Below, in pieces: positions 1 through 7,562 of a stretch of 64,000 nt of DNA; position 1 is the stretch's first letter; every line of letters starts with the position of its first letter. The notes under the pieces were generated by a model. The model had not been told where the DNA came from, did no database searches, and worked only from the letters and a program-made list of their open reading frames with translations. The translations under genes and the position numbers were made by a program. The stretch covers positions 1-64,000 of the forward strand of contig JAILGP010000215.1 of NCBI GenBank assembly GCA_024696635.1, read 5' to 3'. The DNA comes from Eubacterium sp. (GTDB lineage Bacteria > Bacillota > Clostridia > Lachnospirales > Lachnospiraceae).

Positions 1-103
1 AATGGGATACGAAGCGTCAGAAGAGACAGACTATGAACTTTACTTCGATGGTACTCGACCTGACGTGTTCTGTGAGTTATGGATTCCAATCAAAAAGAAG
101 TAA
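1..103 (+). CDS. C-terminal fragment of a GyrI-like / AraC effector-binding domain protein (5' end outside window)
   Basis: An open frame enters from the left edge and stops at 101-103. The last 33 residues include YELYFDGTRPD followed by CELWIPIKKK, the usual ending of GyrI-like small-molecule-binding domains found alone or at the C-terminus of AraC regulators. The N-terminal part, and so the presence of any DNA-binding domain, cannot be seen. A strong terminator about 100 bases downstream probably ends its transcript. The family call rests on this short tail only. Confidence 0.55.
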   Translation, partial: MGYEASEETDYELYFDGTRPDVFCELWIPIKKK

Positions 104-202
104 GTGGTTAATGGAAGAACATCAGGAGGGCAGTGAGCTGACTAACAGCGATAAAGGACTTAAAAATATGAAGATAACTTAATGATTTCTATGCAGCGAT
201 AA

Positions 203-239
203 GGCGTCTATGAGTAGAAATACTTGTAGGTGCTTTTTT
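203..239 (+). terminator. Rho-independent terminator
   Basis: A 13-bp stem (204-216 with 221-233, four G-U pairs allowed) closes a GAAA tetraloop and is followed by six T residues. It ends transcription from the gene cut by the left edge and isolates the excisionase remnant that follows. Between 104 and 202 I see no gene. Confidence 0.8.
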
Positions 240-323
240 GATTTTAGATAAACCTTTGGACAAAAAGTCCAAAAGATTGCTTACGTAGGAAAGAGCACAT
301 TGTAAACGAGTAGGAGGAATATC

Positions 324-556
324 ATGGAAAGAATAGTTGATGAAACAGTAGATGTGACCGAAAAAGTATAGGTGCCAATTGAGAAGAAGATTAATCTGAC
401 GATTAAAGAAGCTGCGGAGTATTCGAATATCGGAATTAACAAGATAGCAGAGCTGCTCCGTAATCCGATGTGTAACTTTGTTTATACATTGGAAACAAGA
501 AATTAGTAAAGAGAAAAGAATTTGAACAGTATCTTTCGTCGGTAAGGGAAATATGA
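324..556 (+). pseudogene. xis: Decayed Tn916-type excisionase (Xis) gene
   Basis: A good ribosome site (taggaggaat) precedes ATG 324. The frame reads 15 codons, meets TAG at 369, then continues with KINLTIKEAAEYSNIGINKI, which matches the winged-helix fold of Tn916/ICE excisionases. Around 483-490 one base is missing; in the shifted frame the typical Xis ending continues (LYIGNKKLVKRKEFEQYL) to TGA at 556. With one nonsense change and one frameshift it cannot make full-length Xis. No tyrosine integrase or att-like repeat is visible within the window, so only this remnant of an integrative element is seen. Family recognition is by motif reading. Confidence 0.8.
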
Positions 557-589
557 CATAAGAGGTGCTGTGTTTTACGCTAAATAGGT

Positions 590-618
590 TTGAAAAGTAT
601 ACTGTTTTATGGTATTAT
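590..618 (+). promoter_or_regulatory. Sigma-A promoter of ychF
   Basis: TTGAAA at 590-595, a 17-bp spacer and TATTAT at 613-618, about 40 bases before the ychF start. It lies just after the excisionase remnant, so ychF is transcribed independently of the mobile remnant. Confidence 0.7.
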
Positions 619-660
619 AACTCAGTTATACAAAGCTCTTAAAGGAAAGAAGGAAATATT

Positions 661-1764
661 ATGAAACTAGGCATTGTGGGACTTCCCAACGTAGGAAAAT
701 CTACATTATTCAATTCGCTTACAAAAGCTGGAGCTCTTGCGGCTAATTATCCATTTGCAACCATTGATCCAAATGTTGGTATAGTTGCAGTTCCGGATGA
801 GAGACTGGATGTACTTACTAAGATGTATGATTCGGATAAAACTACTCCGGCTATTATTGAGTTCGTTGATATAGCAGGTCTTGTAAAAGGTGCATCAAAG
901 GGTGAAGGACTGGGGAATCAGTTTCTTGCAAATATACGTGAGTGTGATGCCATAGTACATGTTGTAAGATGCTTTGATGATCCAGATGTTATTCATGTAG
1001 ATGGTTCCGTAGATCCTATTAGAGATATTGATACTATTAATATAGAACTTATTTTCTCGGATCTTGAGGTCCTTGAGAGAAGAATCTCCAAGACCACAAA
1101 GATTGCGAGAAATGATAAACTGGCTGCGAAGGAACTGGATTTCCAGCAGCGCATAAAGGCTCATCTTGAGGCTACCAATCCTGTTAGAACATTTGAGATA
1201 AATGAAGCTGATGAGGATGAGGTTGCCTGGATTAAGGAGTATTCACTTCTTACAGAGAAGAAGGTTATATATGCTGCAAATGTAAGTGAAGACGATATGG
1301 CTGATGATGGAGCTAATAATGACTATGTTAAGAAGGTTAGAGATTATGCTGCAGAGACTGGGGCTCAGGTATTCACTGTATGTGCACAGATGGAAGCAGA
1401 AATCTCTGAACTGGATGATGAAGAAAGAGCTATGTTCTTAGAGGACCTTGGACTTAAGGAGTCAGGACTTGATAAGCTGATAAAGGCAAGCTATACACTG
1501 CTTGGACTTATTAGTTATCTGACAGCAGGAAAGCAGGAGTCAAGAGCCTGGACCATAAAGAAGGGAACTAAGGCACCTCAGGCTGCAGGTAAGATTCACT
1601 CTGACTTTGAAAGAGGATTTATTAAGGCAGAAATAGTTGCTTATGATGATCTTATTAGAGAGGGAAGCATGGCAGCAGCCAAGGAAAAGGGACTTGTTCG
1701 TCAGGAAGGCAAGGAATATGTCATGAAAGACGGAGATGTAGTTCTTTTCAAGTTTAATGTATAA
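661..1764 (+). CDS. ychF: YchF/OLA1-family redox-responsive ATPase
   Basis: YchF is a cytosolic Obg-related P-loop NTPase that prefers ATP, associates with ribosomes and has been linked to stress and translation quality control. The 367 residues match the family length (about 363-367). The P-loop GLPNVGKST is at residues 7-15, the switch region FVDIAGLVKGASKGEGLGNQ is typical, a coiled-coil segment follows, and the C-terminal TGS domain ends with KEYVMKDGDVVLFKFNV. The start is set by ATG 661 with a GGAA-rich ribosome site. lgt follows after 14 bases, so the two are probably co-transcribed. Confidence 0.95.
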   Translation: MKLGIVGLPNVGKSTLFNSLTKAGALAANYPFATIDPNVGIVAVPDERLDVLTKMYDSDKTTPAIIEFVDIAGLVKGASKGEGLGNQFLANIRECDAIVHVVRCFDDPDVIHVDGSVDPIRDIDTINIELIFSDLEVLERRISKTTKIARNDKLAAKELDFQQRIKAHLEATNPVRTFEINEADEDEVAWIKEYSLLTEKKVIYAANVSEDDMADDGANNDYVKKVRDYAAETGAQVFTVCAQMEAEISELDDEERAMFLEDLGLKESGLDKLIKASYTLLGLISYLTAGKQESRAWTIKKGTKAPQAAGKIHSDFERGFIKAEIVAYDDLIREGSMAAAKEKGLVRQEGKEYVMKDGDVVLFKFNV

Positions 1765-1778
1765 ATGGTGGTATAAAA

Positions 1779-2810
1779 ATGAATGGAATTTATTTCCCAG
1801 GATTGGGAATTTCTTTTGATAATGTACCCAAGGGATTTCATATAGGATCATTTTTCCTTCCTTTATATGCAGTTGTAATTACAACAGGTTTTATACTGGC
1901 ATATTTTGTTTCACTTAAGGAAGCTAAAAGAACAGGTCAGGATGATGAAACCTATCTGGATTTTTTTATAGCTATGGTACTTCCTTCCATAATCGGAGCC
2001 AGAATCTACTATATTATATTTAATCTTGATAGATTTGTGGCAGATGGAAAGTCCTTTGGACAGACCCTTTTAGATATGGTCAATATCAGAAATGGCGGTC
2101 TTGGTATATATGGTGGACTTATTGTTGGTACCATAACAGCATTAATATTCTGCAGGGTTAAGAAGGTTAGACTTCCGCTTCTTGCTGATACAGTTACCAT
2201 GGGTGTTCTTATTGGTCAGATTCTTGGAAGATGGGGGAATTTCTTCAATAGAGAATGTTTTGGAGCGTACACCTCATCAGTTTTCAGAATGGCAATACCA
2301 GAGGGCTATTATAATACTTCCTTTTATAATGAAATGGTAAGGGATGGGATTATTACAAGTCAGATGCAGGCTAATACTGAAATGGTAAATGGAGTATCCT
2401 GTATTACAGTTCATCCTACATTTATATATGAAGGTTTATGGAACCTAATGCTTCTTGTAATCATTTTCTTCTATAGAAAGCATAAGAAGTTTGATGGAGA
2501 GCTGGCAATGCTTTATGTTGCCGGATATGGAGTAGGACGATTTATAGTTGAAGCTTTAAGAACTGATTCGCTGATGATAGGCTCCTTTAAAATAAGTCAG
2601 GTAGTCGCAATCCTTTGTATTATTATTGCGGTGGCTGTAATAATCTATAATAGAGTAAGGATTTCCCGTATTCCAGTAAGTAATGTGGGGAAAGCTGCCA
2701 TATCCCATGATGAAAGTGGAAAAGAAATGGAAAAAAACACCACAATCCAAGAAAAAAATGGGGGAGAAGTGGGAAAAGACACCACATCCCAGGAAAAGAG
2801 TTATAAATAA
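1779..2810 (+). CDS. lgt: Prolipoprotein diacylglyceryl transferase, with a repeat-encoded C-terminal tail
   Basis: Lgt transfers diacylglycerol from phosphatidylglycerol to the lipobox cysteine of prelipoproteins in the cytoplasmic membrane. The family motif appears as GRWGNFFNRECFGAYTSS, with RNGGLGIYGGL corresponding to the HGGL region and about seven hydrophobic segments over residues 15-290. The natural enzyme core ends near residue 300. The last 40 or so residues (KAAISHDESGKE..., ending EKSYK) are hydrophilic and are encoded by a 42-bp tandem DNA repeat; the stop codon itself lies inside a repeat unit. The tail is therefore probably a product of repeat expansion and not part of the catalytic fold. 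Several lipoproteins in this window are expected substrates. Confidence 0.93.
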   Translation: MNGIYFPGLGISFDNVPKGFHIGSFFLPLYAVVITTGFILAYFVSLKEAKRTGQDDETYLDFFIAMVLPSIIGARIYYIIFNLDRFVADGKSFGQTLLDMVNIRNGGLGIYGGLIVGTITALIFCRVKKVRLPLLADTVTMGVLIGQILGRWGNFFNRECFGAYTSSVFRMAIPEGYYNTSFYNEMVRDGIITSQMQANTEMVNGVSCITVHPTFIYEGLWNLMLLVIIFFYRKHKKFDGELAMLYVAGYGVGRFIVEALRTDSLMIGSFKISQVVAILCIIIAVAVIIYNRVRISRIPVSNVGKAAISHDESGKEMEKNTTIQEKNGGEVGKDTTSQEKSYK

Positions 2811-2894
2811 GTGGGAAAAGACACCACACCCCAGGAAAAGAGTTATAAATAAGTGGGAAAAAGTGCCACTTTCCATGAAAAGAGTGGGGAAAAT
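2685..2894 (+). repeat. Five-unit 42-bp tandem repeat across the lgt stop codon
   Basis: Units begin at 2685, 2727, 2769, 2811 and 2853, exactly 42 bp apart. Units 3 and 4 are almost identical (GTGGGAAAAGACACCACA then CCC...GGAAAAGAGTTATAAATAA); the outer units have drifted. Most units open with GTGGG or GTGGGG and contain GTGG-N9-CCAC. Further GTGGGG copies lie at 2884 and 2923. In the lgt frame the unit encodes 14 residues ending in EKSYK, and its final TAA provides the lgt stop; the same frame then repeats after the stop. Forty-two bases is four helical turns. Confidence 0.85.
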
Positions 2895-3043
2895 TGTCCT
2901 AAAATATGTCCATGGGGATAAAGTGGGGAATTAGTCAAAAAAAATTTTAAAAATTAATTGATAGACTCTTGAAGAAATGAATTACTATATTTAGTGGCAA
3001 TTTAATAAAAGGTTCATATATCTTGTGAAAATGTATATTTGAG

Positions 3044-3087
3044 TCCTGTTTTTTCGTCAAAATGACGGAAAAACAGGGCTTTTTTTA
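3044..3087 (+). terminator. Rho-independent terminator after lgt and the repeats
   Basis: A 15-bp stem (3045-3059 with 3063-3077, one G-U) with an AAA loop is followed by seven T residues (3080-3086). It ends the ychF-lgt transcript. The remaining 2935-3043 is AT-rich with no gene. Confidence 0.85.
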
Positions 3088-3120
3088 GCTTTTTACCCCT
3101 TTTATTTTCTGAAAATAAAC

Positions 3121-3149
3121 TTGCAATTTAAGGGTTCCTAGGGTAATAT
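3121..3149 (+). promoter_or_regulatory. Promoter of the division/cell-wall cluster
   Basis: TTGCAA at 3121-3126, a 17-bp spacer and TAATAT at 3144-3149. It lies about 155 bases before mraZ, leaving a long leader that carries a GTGGGG site and three DnaA-box-like 9-mers. Confidence 0.6.
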
Positions 3150-3201
3150 ACTCTATAAAGTGTGGAAGAATCCCATGCGAGAACCATGTCAACTCCATGA
3201 A

Positions 3202-3279
3202 GTGGGGAATTATCCACATAATCAACAGACTTATCAACAATCACGAGAAATAAGAGTCGTGAAATGAAAGTTATCAACA
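3202..3279 (+). promoter_or_regulatory. GTGGGG site and three DnaA-box-like 9-mers upstream of mraZ
   Basis: TTATCCACA at 3210-3218 is a perfect match to the bacterial DnaA box. TTATCAACA follows at 3231-3239 and again at 3271-3279 (one change from the box), all on the same strand and 21 and 40 bp apart. GTGGGG at 3202 directly abuts the first box, and its 13-bp context aagtggggaatta also occurs at 2921-2933. GTGGG-type repeats are the known kind of operator for MraZ, so DnaA and MraZ control are both plausible; neither is shown by sequence alone. Confidence 0.5.
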
Positions 3280-3304
3280 GTCTAAGACTTATGAAAGGGG
3301 GAAC

Positions 3305-3760
3305 GTGAAAGTGTCTATTCTGCTTATTGGCGAATACAATCATAATATTGACGCTAAGGGTAGATTAAGCGTTCCTGCAAAATTCAGAGATGAGTTTGGT
3401 TCATCAGTAATCTTAGGAAGAGGCGCTGATGAATGTCTTAGATTATATAGCTTAGAAGAGTTTGAGACTTTTAAGGACAATTTACTTAGCCAGTTGGATA
3501 CAAGTGATGAGGATGATAGAGATTTATACAGATATTTCACAGCTAAGGTTGATAGATGTGACTTTGATTCTCAGGGAAGAATTATAGTTTCCAAGAAGAT
3601 GAGAGACTATGCCGGACTTACCAAAGAGGTTGTAGTTATTGGAAATGGAAATGTAGCTGAAATCTGGGATAAGGCTCTTTACGATGAAAGATTTAGTGAT
3701 GATAAGTTCACTAGTGAACAAGTATCTAAGAAGATTAAGCAGAAGAAGATTCGCTTCTAA
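3305..3760 (+). CDS. mraZ: MraZ transcriptional regulator of the dcw cluster
   Basis: MraZ is an AbrB-like ring-forming DNA-binding protein that usually heads and represses the division and cell-wall cluster. Both halves of the double SpoVT/AbrB-like fold are visible: GEYNHNIDAKGRLSVPAKFRDE near residue 9 and FDSQGRIIVSKKMRDYAGL near residue 80. The start is GTG 3305 behind an AGGGGG ribosome site; GTG 3311 is an alternative. The first eight residues are longer than the usual MFMGEY start. rsmH follows after 23 bases. The GTGGG repeats upstream are candidate binding sites for this protein. Confidence 0.93.
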   Translation: MKVSILLIGEYNHNIDAKGRLSVPAKFRDEFGSSVILGRGADECLRLYSLEEFETFKDNLLSQLDTSDEDDRDLYRYFTAKVDRCDFDSQGRIIVSKKMRDYAGLTKEVVVIGNGNVAEIWDKALYDERFSDDKFTSEQVSKKIKQKKIRF

Positions 3761-3783
3761 TAGGACACGGGAGGAACTGACAA

Positions 3784-4716
3784 TTGGAATTTAAACATAT
3801 ACCAATCATGTTAGAGCCTGTGATAGAAGGTCTTGATATAAAAGCAGATGGAATATATGTGGATGGAACTCTTGGTGGAGCTGGTCATTCATTTGAAATA
3901 GCAAAAAGACTTTCGCCAGAAGGAAAGCTTGTGGGGATAGATCAGGATCAGGATGCTCTAAAAGCTGCGGGACAAAGGCTTAAGGACTTTCCTAATATAG
4001 AACTTATACATAGCAATTATGTGAATATGAAAAGTGCTCTTCTTGATAGAGGAATAAAGTCTGTTGATGGAATACTCCTGGATCTTGGTGTTTCATCCTA
4101 TCAATTTGATAATGCAGATAGAGGCTTTTCCTATAGGGAAGATGCACCCTTAGATATGAGGATGGATCAAACTAATCCCTATACTGCACAGGATCTTTTG
4201 AATGATTATTCTGAGGAAGAGCTTAGAAGAATCATAAGAGATTACGGAGAAGAAAAATTTGCAGCAAGGATAGCAGCATCAATAGTTAAGTTTAGACAGG
4301 TAAAGAGGCTTGAAACAACCTTTGAATTAAATGAAATAATTACAAACTCCATACCTGCAGCAGCTAGAAGGCAGGGTGGAAATCCCTGTAAGAGAACATA
4401 TCAGGCAATCAGAATTGAACTTAATAAAGAATTAAATGTTCTTGAAGATGGTCTTGAGGATATGATCGATATCCTGAACCCGGGAGGAAGGCTCTGTATT
4501 ATAACATTTCATTCTTTGGAAGATAGAATAGTAAAGCAGGCTATGCGAACAGCAGAGAATCCTTGTATATGTCCGCCGGATTTTCCGGTATGCACCTGTG
4601 GAAGGAAATCAAAGGGTAAGGTTATTACAAGAAAGCCTATTGTGGCAGATGATGAAGAGTTAGAGAGAAATCCCAGAAGCTCCAGTGCAAAGCTACGTAT
4701 TTTCTGCAAAAAATAA
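3784..4716 (+). CDS. rsmH: 16S rRNA (cytosine-1402 N4)-methyltransferase RsmH
   Basis: RsmH (formerly MraW) methylates N4 of C1402 in the 30S P site using S-adenosylmethionine. The 310 residues match the family. Visible are [13 protein letters not shown] at the N-terminus, the SAM-binding stretch [11 protein letters not shown] near residue 26, the [10 protein letters not shown] motif near residue 100 and the [10 protein letters not shown] motif before a Cys-rich stretch ([13 protein letters not shown]). The start is TTG 3784 with GGGAGG about ten bases upstream; no ATG fits the conserved N-terminus. It follows mraZ as in most Firmicutes. Confidence 0.95.
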   Translation: MEFKHIPIMLEPVIEGLDIKADGIYVDGTLGGAGHSFEIAKRLSPEGKLVGIDQDQDALKAAGQRLKDFPNIELIHSNYVNMKSALLDRGIKSVDGILLDLGVSSYQFDNADRGFSYREDAPLDMRMDQTNPYTAQDLLNDYSEEELRRIIRDYGEEKFAARIAASIVKFRQVKRLETTFELNEIITNSIPAAARRQGGNPCKRTYQAIRIELNKELNVLEDGLEDMIDILNPGGRLCIITFHSLEDRIVKQAMRTAENPCICPPDFPVCTCGRKSKGKVITRKPIVADDEELERNPRSSSAKLRIFCKK

Positions 4717-4843
4717 ATTTACTGGGACTAATAAAATTAGAACATTATTATTTTTCTAGTTATAAATATTATCTATAAATTTGATTTTAATGGTTCATAG
4801 GGTTTAATGGTTTAAGTGAAAAAGAGATGGGAAGTGTAAGGTT

Positions 4844-5344
4844 ATGGCAAGATATAAGAGAGAAATGTATTATGAAGATGGAAATACAGTAAGACGTTAT
4901 GAGGCATATCCGGAATCTCCAAGGAGAAGACGTGAGGACTATCCTCAAGAGGAAAGAACATCAAGAAGACGTAATGTAAGCTATGAAGGAGCTGCGCGTA
5001 AGGCTGAGGAATCAAAGGGCTTTGACCTTAAATATACAGCTGTTTTGGTATTTATGCTGCTTATGGTTGTGGCATCCTGCGTAGTTATGATAACAGTGCA
5101 GACTGAGGTTGATGCCAAAGAGAAAAAGATAGATTCTCTTAGAGAAAGTATTCAAAACATAGAAGCTGATAATGCTGCCTATGAGAATAAACTTGACAGC
5201 ATGTATTCCTTGGAAGATATTTATAGTATTGCAACAGGTGAGCTTGGTATGGTATATTCTCAAAATGGACAGATTATATACTACGAGCAGGAAAATGGCG
5301 ACTATGTAAAACAGTATAATGATGTACCTAAGACCGTTGATTAA
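4844..5344 (+). CDS. ftsL: FtsL-like division protein
   Basis: A bitopic membrane protein: about 65 basic, Arg-rich cytosolic residues, one membrane segment at roughly 68-90 (YTAVLVFMLLMVVASCVVMI), then an extracellular leucine-zipper-like coiled coil and a short C-terminal part. Size, topology and position between rsmH and the division transpeptidase fit FtsL, which forms a complex with DivIC and DivIB/FtsQ at the septum. Sequence conservation in FtsL is weak, so the name rests on topology and synteny. The Arg-rich cytosolic arm is longer than in most FtsL proteins. Confidence 0.75.
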   Translation: MARYKREMYYEDGNTVRRYEAYPESPRRRREDYPQEERTSRRRNVSYEGAARKAEESKGFDLKYTAVLVFMLLMVVASCVVMITVQTEVDAKEKKIDSLRESIQNIEADNAAYENKLDSMYSLEDIYSIATGELGMVYSQNGQIIYYEQENGDYVKQYNDVPKTVD

Positions 5345-5408
5345 TCAGCGGTCTTGATGTGGTTTTATAGGAAAGTCAAAATTATAGGATTTAGGGGTTT
5401 TATTTTAC

Positions 5409-7520
5409 ATGGCAGATAGACCTAAAAGAAAGAGGAAAGTATTTAACAAGAGGATGCGAAGGCATCTTCTGTTTTTGGTTATAGCATTTACCGTTTGCTT
5501 TGGTATAATCATCGGAGCTGTTGTATATTACAACATATTTGAGGGAGATGAGTATACCGAAAGGGTTTTGGCACAAAAGGATTATGAAAGTATTATTGTA
5601 CCATTTAAGCGCGGTGATATATATGATTGCAATGGTTCTGTGCTTGCAACCAGTAATAAGGTTTATAACCTGATAATTGAGCCAAAGAATATAATTGAAT
5701 TTTCTTATACGGAAAAGGCGACAAGGCTTGCTCTTAAGGAATATTTTGGAATAACTGAAGAGGAACTCAATACTTATCTTTCTGATACGGAATCTATGTA
5801 TAAGGTTATTCGTAAGAAGTTGGTTTATGATGATGTTAAACAATATATGGCTGATGATAGAAATGATTCTGATAATCTTGAGTATGTGGTTGGTATAAGA
5901 CTGGAAGAGGAATATGTAAGAAATTATCCTAATGGAGACCTTGCTTGTCATGTCTTGGGGTTTGTGGTAAGCGGAAGTGAAGGAATTGGTGGAGTAGAGG
6001 GAAGCTATAATTCTTACCTTAATGGCCAGAATGGAAGAAAATATGCTTACCTTGGAGAAAACTACAGCTTACAGAGGGAACTGGAAGTACCAACCAATGG
6101 ATATAGTCTTGTTACTACAATTGATAGTGAGGTTCAGAGAATAGTACAGGAGAAGACTGAAGCATTCCAGAAGGAATTTAATGCAAAGAATATTTCTGTG
6201 CTGGTTATGAATCCTAAGAACTGTGATATAATTGCTCTTTATAATGTTCACCAATACGATCCCAATAATGCATATTCTATGGAATCATGCAGATATCAGT
6301 TTGAGGAAGAGGGGCTTCTGTCAGATGCTGAATATAAGGATATGTGTAAAAAGCTTACAGATGAGGAAAAGATACAGCATCTTGATCAGGTTTGGAGAAA
6401 CTTTGTTATAAGTGATACTTTTGAACCTGGATCGACTTATAAGACATTTACAATATCAGGAGCCATTGAGGATGGTGCTATAACAGGTGATGAACAGTAT
6501 TTCTGTGATGGTGTTCAGCAGGTGGCTGACTGGGCTATCAAATGTCATAAACGTAGCGGACATGGCTGGCTGACTGTGCCACAGGCTTTGGAGCAGTCCT
6601 GTAATGATGCCCTTATGCAGATAGCGGCTCAGGAGGGGGCTACAACCTTTGATAAATATCAGGTTCTCTTTGGATTTGGTCAGAGAACCGGAATTGACAT
6701 AATCGGAGAACCAAGTGCTGAGGATCTTTATAACGTTGTGTATCATCAGGAAAATCTTAATCCGGTTGAGCTTGCAACATCATCCTTTGGGCAGGGTCTT
6801 AATGTTACTATGATGCAGCTTGGAACAGCCTTTTGTTCTGTTATAAATGGTGGCTATTATTACCAGCCCCATGTTGTCAAGAAGGTTATTGATGAAGATG
6901 GTAATCTTGTTGAAAATTACGATAGGATACTTGTAAGAAGAACTATATCAGAAGAAACTTCAGAAAAAATGAAGGGTATTCTTCGTGACGTTGTTGAGAA
7001 TGGTACAGGTAGAAGAGCCATAGTTGAGGGCTATGAGGTTGGTGGTAAGACTGGTACAGCCGAAAAGCTTCCTCGTAATCAGGGTAAGTATATACTTTCA
7101 TTTATAGGCTTTTCTCCAGTGGATGATCCTCAGGTAATGGTTTATTGTGCAGTTGATGAACCTGCAGTTCCTAATCCGGATGAGTCTGGTGCCGGAGCCC
7201 TTCTCTTTAATGACATAGCTGAGGAGCTTCTTCCTTATATGAATATTTATAAAACTGGCGATGCAGAGGAAGTAGATGCAACTGGTACAGATGAAACTGC
7301 TACATCTGTATTTGAGGGTGATGCGCCTGCCATCAGTTCTGCAGGCTCCACGCTTGAAGAAAATCAGCAACCTGTTGAGGAAACAAGTGAAGAATCCAGT
7401 GAGGAATCAAACGGAGAAACAAGCGATCAGGGAAGTGGTACAGAAAATAATGGAGAGACTGGTCAGGAGAATGGAGATAGCATAATGGATGGGCTTAATG
7501 AGAGTAGTGAAGGTGAATGA
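5409..7520 (+). CDS. ftsI: Class B penicillin-binding protein, division transpeptidase (FtsI/PBP2B/SpoVD type)
   Basis: A D,D-transpeptidase that cross-links septal peptidoglycan. One N-terminal membrane anchor lies near residues 18-42, followed by the PBP dimerisation domain and the transpeptidase domain. The active-site motifs are STYK with Ser342, SCN at 397-399 and KTG at 547-549. No PASTA domain is present, unlike many Firmicutes SpoVD/PBP2x proteins. After about residue 610 the chain becomes a tail of roughly 85 residues rich in Glu, Ser, Thr and Gly, probably disordered and extracellular. In most dcw clusters mraY and mur genes stand between this gene and murD; here murD follows directly. 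A SpoVD role cannot be excluded. Confidence 0.88.
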   Translation: MADRPKRKRKVFNKRMRRHLLFLVIAFTVCFGIIIGAVVYYNIFEGDEYTERVLAQKDYESIIVPFKRGDIYDCNGSVLATSNKVYNLIIEPKNIIEFSYTEKATRLALKEYFGITEEELNTYLSDTESMYKVIRKKLVYDDVKQYMADDRNDSDNLEYVVGIRLEEEYVRNYPNGDLACHVLGFVVSGSEGIGGVEGSYNSYLNGQNGRKYAYLGENYSLQRELEVPTNGYSLVTTIDSEVQRIVQEKTEAFQKEFNAKNISVLVMNPKNCDIIALYNVHQYDPNNAYSMESCRYQFEEEGLLSDAEYKDMCKKLTDEEKIQHLDQVWRNFVISDTFEPGSTYKTFTISGAIEDGAITGDEQYFCDGVQQVADWAIKCHKRSGHGWLTVPQALEQSCNDALMQIAAQEGATTFDKYQVLFGFGQRTGIDIIGEPSAEDLYNVVYHQENLNPVELATSSFGQGLNVTMMQLGTAFCSVINGGYYYQPHVVKKVIDEDGNLVENYDRILVRRTISEETSEKMKGILRDVVENGTGRRAIVEGYEVGGKTGTAEKLPRNQGKYILSFIGFSPVDDPQVMVYCAVDEPAVPNPDESGAGALLFNDIAEELLPYMNIYKTGDAEEVDATGTDETATSVFEGDAPAISSAGSTLEENQQPVEETSEESSEESNGETSDQGSGTENNGETGQENGDSIMDGLNESSEGE

Positions 7521-7562
7521 TAATCGGATTGATATATCGATTAGGAAATGAGAGGATAAGTT

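Noticed and set aside
2685-2894. CRISPR-like look of the regular 42-bp repeats
   Set aside because: Units are directly contiguous with no unique spacers and no cas genes; this is a tandem repeat.
2683-2934. A short open frame with KTPHPRKRVINKWE repeats
   Set aside because: It is the tandem repeat read in another frame, overlapping lgt, with no ribosome site.
5400-5951. Minus-strand open frame of 183 codons inside the PBP gene
   Set aside because: Shadow of a highly coding + strand gene; no start signals and no recognisable protein motifs.
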